A DNA stretch of 9,942 bases from Palsa-601 sp052146895 (GTDB lineage Bacteria > Actinomycetota > Acidimicrobiia > Acidimicrobiales > Bog-793). Of this stretch, positions 4,513 through 9,942 are shown one piece after another; the stretch's first letter is position 1; every line of letters starts with the position of its first letter. A program made the translations under genes and the position numbers. The stretch lies in contig JBKQLZ010000054.1 of the NCBI GenBank assembly GCA_052146895.1, positions 1-9,942 of the forward strand. The letters are read 5' to 3'. The notes beneath the pieces were generated by a model. The model was not told the origin of the DNA, searched no databases, and saw only the letters and a program-made list of their open reading frames with translations.

Positions 4513-5504
4513 ACGATCGCCACCTCTTGTCCATCGCCGACCTCGGCCGGGAAGGCATCGAGGACATCATGCGGACGGCCGACTCGTTCCGGGAAGTGGC
4601 TGGGCGCTCGATCCCGAGGGTTCCAGCCCTTAGGGGCAAGACCGTCGCGACGCTCTTCTTCGAAGCCTCGACCCGGACCCGGCTCTCGTTCGAGACCGCG
4701 GCCAAGCGCCTTTCTGCAGACGTCATGTCATTTTCCGCCTCGACCTCATCACTCGAGAAGGGCGAGTCGCTCCGCGACACAGTCGAGACGATCGACGCCA
4801 TGGGAGTTGACGCGATGGTCGTGCGGCACCGCTCGTCTGGAGTGCCGGCCCAGGTCACGGCGTGGACCTCGGCTTCGGTCATAAACGCCGGCGACGGCCA
4901 GCACGAGCATCCAACCCAGGCGCTCCTCGACTGCTACACCATCCGCGAGGCGCTCGCCGAGCGCCGCGGGACCGAGGAGTCGCAGAGCTCGGCCGACTTT
5001 GCAGGGCTGCGGATCGGGATCGTCGGCGACGTGAAGCACAGCCGGGTCGCGCGCTCGAACGTCCTCGCGTTCTCCGCCCTCGGCGCCGAAGTGGTCCTCG
5101 TCGCGCCTCGCACCCTCATGCCGCCGTCGCTCGAGGGTTGGCCCGTGAAGGCGACCGGGGACCTCGACTCGGTCATCCCCGATCTCGACGTCGTCTACCT
5201 GCTGCGGATCCAGGCAGAACGAGCCGGTCAGGTGCTTCTTCCCAACCTCGACGAGTATCACGAGCGGTATGGCCTGACGCGGGAGCGTGCCGATCGTCTG
5301 GCAGCCGATGCCCTCGTCATGCACCCTGGGCCGATGATCCGGGGGGTGGAGATCGCGCCCGAGGTGGCCGACCTCCCCTCGTCCCTCGTGATCCGTCAGG
5401 TGAGAAACGGAGTCTTCATCCGATCCGCCGTCCTCTTCCACCTGCTCGGGGCCGGCGACACAGGCGTCACAGCAGGCGTGACAGTCGAGGCGACGGATGC
5501 CTGA
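4509..5504 (+). CDS. pyrB: Aspartate carbamoyltransferase, catalytic chain
   Basis: PyrB joins carbamoyl phosphate to aspartate, the committed step of pyrimidine synthesis, in the cytoplasm as trimers. The 331-aa protein shows the carbamoyl-phosphate signature FFEASTRTRLSFE with S54-T-R-T-R58, HPTQ at 134-137 (the same numbering as E. coli H134/Q137), the SRVARSN region and HPGPMIRGVEI from H272. The SLEKGESLRD loop that contributes Ser and Lys to the neighbouring subunit's active site is present. It is slightly longer than usual, with an acidic/Ser-rich insert (GTEESQSSADF) before the second domain. GAGAGG at 4495-4500 serves as ribosome-binding site and the ATG overlaps the pyrR stop by 4 bases. 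No pyrI regulatory chain follows, as expected outside enterobacteria; control probably comes through PyrR. The 3' end overlaps pyrC by 8 bases. Confidence 0.97.
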   Translation: MNDRHLLSIADLGREGIEDIMRTADSFREVAGRSIPRVPALRGKTVATLFFEASTRTRLSFETAAKRLSADVMSFSASTSSLEKGESLRDTVETIDAMGVDAMVVRHRSSGVPAQVTAWTSASVINAGDGQHEHPTQALLDCYTIREALAERRGTEESQSSADFAGLRIGIVGDVKHSRVARSNVLAFSALGAEVVLVAPRTLMPPSLEGWPVKATGDLDSVIPDLDVVYLLRIQAERAGQVLLPNLDEYHERYGLTRERADRLAADALVMHPGPMIRGVEIAPEVADLPSSLVIRQVRNGVFIRSAVLFHLLGAGDTGVTAGVTVEATDA

Positions 5505-6798
5505 GGTGCTGATCCGCGGCGGGACCATCGTCGACGAGCAAGGCGAGCGGCGAGGAGACGTGCTGATCTCGGGCGCGAGCATCGTCGCGGTCGACTCGTC
5601 TCTCGAGGCGCCCCATGGCGCGGACGTCCTCGATGCCGGAGGCTGCATAGTCGCGCCTGGGCTCGTGGACCTCCACACCCACCTGCGTGAGCCGGGAGCA
5701 GAGGTGGCCGAGACCGTCGAGACGGGGTGCCGGGCGGCGTCGCTCGGTGGCTACACGGCAGTGGTGGCCATGCCGAACACACAGCCCGCAATCGACAATC
5801 CCTCGATCGCGCGCGACGTGCTGGAGCTCGGGCGCGACGCGCTTGCTCAAGTGGCAGTCGCAGCGGCGATAACGGTGGGCCGCAAAGGGACGCACCTCAC
5901 GCCGATGGCCGAGCTCGCGGCGCTCGGCATCCACCTGTTCACAGACGACGGCGCGGGCGTGCAAGACGCGTCCCTCATGCGCCAAGCGCTCGAGTACGCG
6001 AGTGATCTCGGAATCGTCCTCGCCCAGCACTGCCAGGACGACTCGCTCGCGGCGGGGGGCCACATGCACGAGGGCGCCTGGTCGAGCCGCCTCGGGATCG
6101 CGGGCCAACCCGCGCTCGCCGAGGAGTCGATGCTCGCCCGTGATCTCGCCCTCGTCAGGTTGACCCGCTCGCCGATGCACTTCCTCCATCTCTCGACGGC
6201 GGGATCGGTAGAGCTCGTCCGCCGAGCGAAGGCGGAAGGGCTCCCTGTCACCGCGGAGGTGACTCCTCATCACCTGTCGCTCACCCACGCCGAGGTCGCG
6301 AGCTACGACTCCGCGTTCAAGGTCAACCCCCCGTTGCGCGAGGACGCCGATCTGGAAGCGCTCCGGGCCGCGCTCGAGCAGGGAGTGATTGACGCCGTGG
6401 CGACCGATCACGCACCACACACTCCCGAGAAGAAACAGGTCCCCTTCGACGAGGCACCTCCTGGCATGCTCGGGCTCGAGACCGCCCTCGCGGTCGTCTC
6501 AGGCGCGATGAGCGGGCGGCTCGGGTGGGTCGACCTCTTCGCTGCCTGCTCATGGCGCCCGGCTCGCATCGGCCGTCTCGACCCGGCGTCGGGCGGGCGT
6601 CAGGGTGGGCCGGTAGCACCCGGCGCGGCTGCGAACCTCGTCGTCTTCGACCCAGCGGCCGAGTGGGCGGTCGACCCGAGCCGCCTCGCGTCGAGGAGCC
6701 GGAACACGCCCTACGCGGGCCGGCAGTTGACCGGCAAGGTGCGCCATACCCTTTACGAGGGAGAGCCCGTCGTGATCGACGGGGAGGCGCAGCGTTGA
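5497..6798 (+). CDS. pyrC: Dihydroorotase (type I)
   Basis: PyrC cyclises carbamoyl aspartate to dihydroorotate at a zinc site. The 433-aa length and motifs fit the type I amidohydrolase group. DLHTHLREPG supplies metal ligands H60 and H62 and substrate-binding R64. FTDDG (148-152) places Asp151 where other dihydroorotases have a carbamylated lysine, as in Aquifex and Bacillus enzymes. H178 (AQHCQ), H231 (FLHLSTAG) and D304 in ATDHAPH complete the site, so all key residues appear intact. The start ATG lies inside the end of pyrB, preceded by GAGG at 5487-5490. The order pyrB-pyrC-carA is typical, and type I enzymes often associate with PyrB, though no complex can be shown from sequence. The TGA overlaps the carA start. 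Confidence 0.96.
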   Translation: MPEVLIRGGTIVDEQGERRGDVLISGASIVAVDSSLEAPHGADVLDAGGCIVAPGLVDLHTHLREPGAEVAETVETGCRAASLGGYTAVVAMPNTQPAIDNPSIARDVLELGRDALAQVAVAAAITVGRKGTHLTPMAELAALGIHLFTDDGAGVQDASLMRQALEYASDLGIVLAQHCQDDSLAAGGHMHEGAWSSRLGIAGQPALAEESMLARDLALVRLTRSPMHFLHLSTAGSVELVRRAKAEGLPVTAEVTPHHLSLTHAEVASYDSAFKVNPPLREDADLEALRAALEQGVIDAVATDHAPHTPEKKQVPFDEAPPGMLGLETALAVVSGAMSGRLGWVDLFAACSWRPARIGRLDPASGGRQGGPVAPGAAANLVVFDPAAEWAVDPSRLASRSRNTPYAGRQLTGKVRHTLYEGEPVVIDGEAQR

Positions 6799-7933
6799 GC
6801 TCTCAGCGAGTGCGCCCACCGGCGGCCCTCGTGCTTGCCGACGGAGCGGTCTTCGAGGGCGAAGCGATGGGAGCGCTCGTCGATTCCGGCGACGGCAGCC
6901 CTGCGACTCGGATCGGGACCGGCGAGGTCGTCTTCAACACCTGCCTCAGCGGATATCAGGAAGTCGTCACCGACCCGTCGTACGCGGGCCAGGTGATCGC
7001 GTTCACGTACCCCCACATCGGTAACTACGGCGTCGCTCCGCAGGACGAGGAGTCCGGCCGGCCGTTCTGTCGAGGGGTGGTCGTCCGCGACGTCACCGAT
7101 CGCCCGAGCAACTGGCGATCGGCCGAAGGGATCGAGTCGTTCCTCATCCGTCACCGGATCCCCGGGATCACAGGGATCGACACGAGGCGACTGACTCGCC
7201 ACATCCGCGAGCAGGGGGCGATGCCGTGTGCTCTCGGCACTGCTGATGAGGCCGACCTGCTAGCCGCCGCCAGAGCCGAGCCCGGGACCGAGGGTGTCGA
7301 TCTGGTGGCAGAGGTGACGACACTTGCGCCCTATCGCCCCGACGCCTCGATTGCGGCGCCGGGCGGGCAGGACACCGGCTTGTCGGTCGTGGCGTACGAC
7401 TTCGGCATCAAGACGACCATCTTGCGCAACCTCACGCGGATAGCCGAGGTGGAAGTTGTGCCTGCCACGACCTCGGCCGCCGACGCCCTCGCCCGCAAGC
7501 CGGACGGGATCTTCCTCTCGAACGGCCCCGGTGACCCGTCGGCTCTCGAGCACCTCACAGACCAGATCCGTCTGATGATCGGCACGGTGCCCATCTTCGG
7601 CATCTGCCTCGGTCACCAACTTCTGGCGGGGGCGCTTGGCGCGAAGACGTACAAGTTGCGTTTCGGCCACCACGGCGGCAACCATCCAGTGAGGCGGATC
7701 GAGACGGGCTCGGTGGAGATCACGAGCCAGAACCACGGCTACGCGGTCGAAGCGGGCTCCGTCGACGGCGCCACGGTGACGCACGTGAACCTGAACGACG
7801 GCGTCATCGAGGGCCTGCGGAGAGACGACCTGCGTGCCTTCAGCGTGCAGTACCACCCTGAGGCGGGTCCTGGCCCTCACGATGCGCGCTATCTGTTCGA
7901 GGAGTTCCGCGCAGCGATGGAACAGGCCCGCTG

Positions 7934-7934
<1 letters not shown>
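6795..7934 (+). CDS. carA: Carbamoyl-phosphate synthase small (glutamine amidotransferase) subunit
   Basis: CarA hydrolyses glutamine and passes ammonia through a tunnel to CarB. I place the start at TTG 6795 (379 aa): GGGGAGG (6781-6787) lies seven bases upstream, and TTGA overlaps the pyrC stop exactly as the ATGA junctions elsewhere in this operon. A GTG at 6810 is the alternative; the frame also stays open upstream within pyrC, but those codons belong to pyrC. The N-terminal domain has the family's NTCLSGYQEVVTDPSYAGQ stretch and GITGIDTRRLTRHIR. The class I amidotransferase domain holds YDFGIKTTILRNL, SNGPGDPS, the nucleophile C271 in GICLGHQ, GGNHPV, SQNHGYAV, and the catalytic H354 and E356 in YHPEA. 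The numbering is within two residues of E. coli CarA (C269, H353, E355). The TGA shares one base with the carB ATG. Confidence 0.95.

Positions 7935-9942
<2,008 letters not shown>

Noticed and set aside
6525..6794. Extended N-terminus for carA starting inside pyrC
   Set aside because: It would add 90 residues unlike CarA and lie entirely over the conserved end of pyrC; the strong ribosome-binding site supports the start at 6795.

Overview
The window is high-GC bacterial DNA with tightly packed genes, GTG and TTG starts as well as ATG, and the order efp – nusB – ... – pyrR – pyrB – pyrC – carA – carB. That order is typical of Actinobacteria, where efp-nusB commonly lies just upstream of the pyr operon. 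A DUF222/HNH (13E12-type) protein and a PyrR site placed for translational control also fit Actinobacteria. I cannot name the genus from sequence alone; a deep actinobacterial lineage (Acidimicrobiia or Thermoleophilia, for example) is a guess.

Layout. (1) Bases 1-1616, plus strand: the last 28 codons of elongation factor P, then nusB (transcription antitermination), then a divergent PurM/AIR-synthase-like protein overlapping the nusB stop by one base. (2) Bases 1617-1655: a strong GC hairpin between convergent genes, probably a two-way terminator. (3) Bases 1651-3737, minus strand: a DUF222 + HNH nuclease protein with proline-rich tandem repeats at both ends, and a 171-aa membrane-anchored or exported protein of unknown function. 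Upstream of the HNH gene lies a perfect GAAC-N4-GTTC SOS (LexA) box overlapping a candidate -10. (4) Bases 3738-3930: a divergent intergenic region holding the start signals of the exported protein and a pyr leader with a near-consensus PyrR RNA-binding loop. (5) Bases 3931-9942, plus strand: pyrR, pyrB, pyrC, carA and the first 669 codons of carB, with every junction overlapping by 1-8 bases.

How the genes work together. CarA/CarB make carbamoyl phosphate, PyrB joins it to aspartate and PyrC closes the ring to dihydroorotate; these are the first three steps of de novo UMP synthesis. PyrR senses uridine nucleotides and probably represses the operon by binding the leader hairpin close to the pyrR ribosome-binding site. 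The pyr operon must have its own promoter, because the two genes just upstream run the opposite way.

Most of the window is well-understood core metabolism. The points most worth a second look are the SOS box on the HNH gene, the PyrR leader, and the PurM-like protein whose active-site signatures depart from canonical PurM. I see no rRNA, tRNA, CRISPR array or insertion sequence, and no convincing case for a wholly new multi-gene system.
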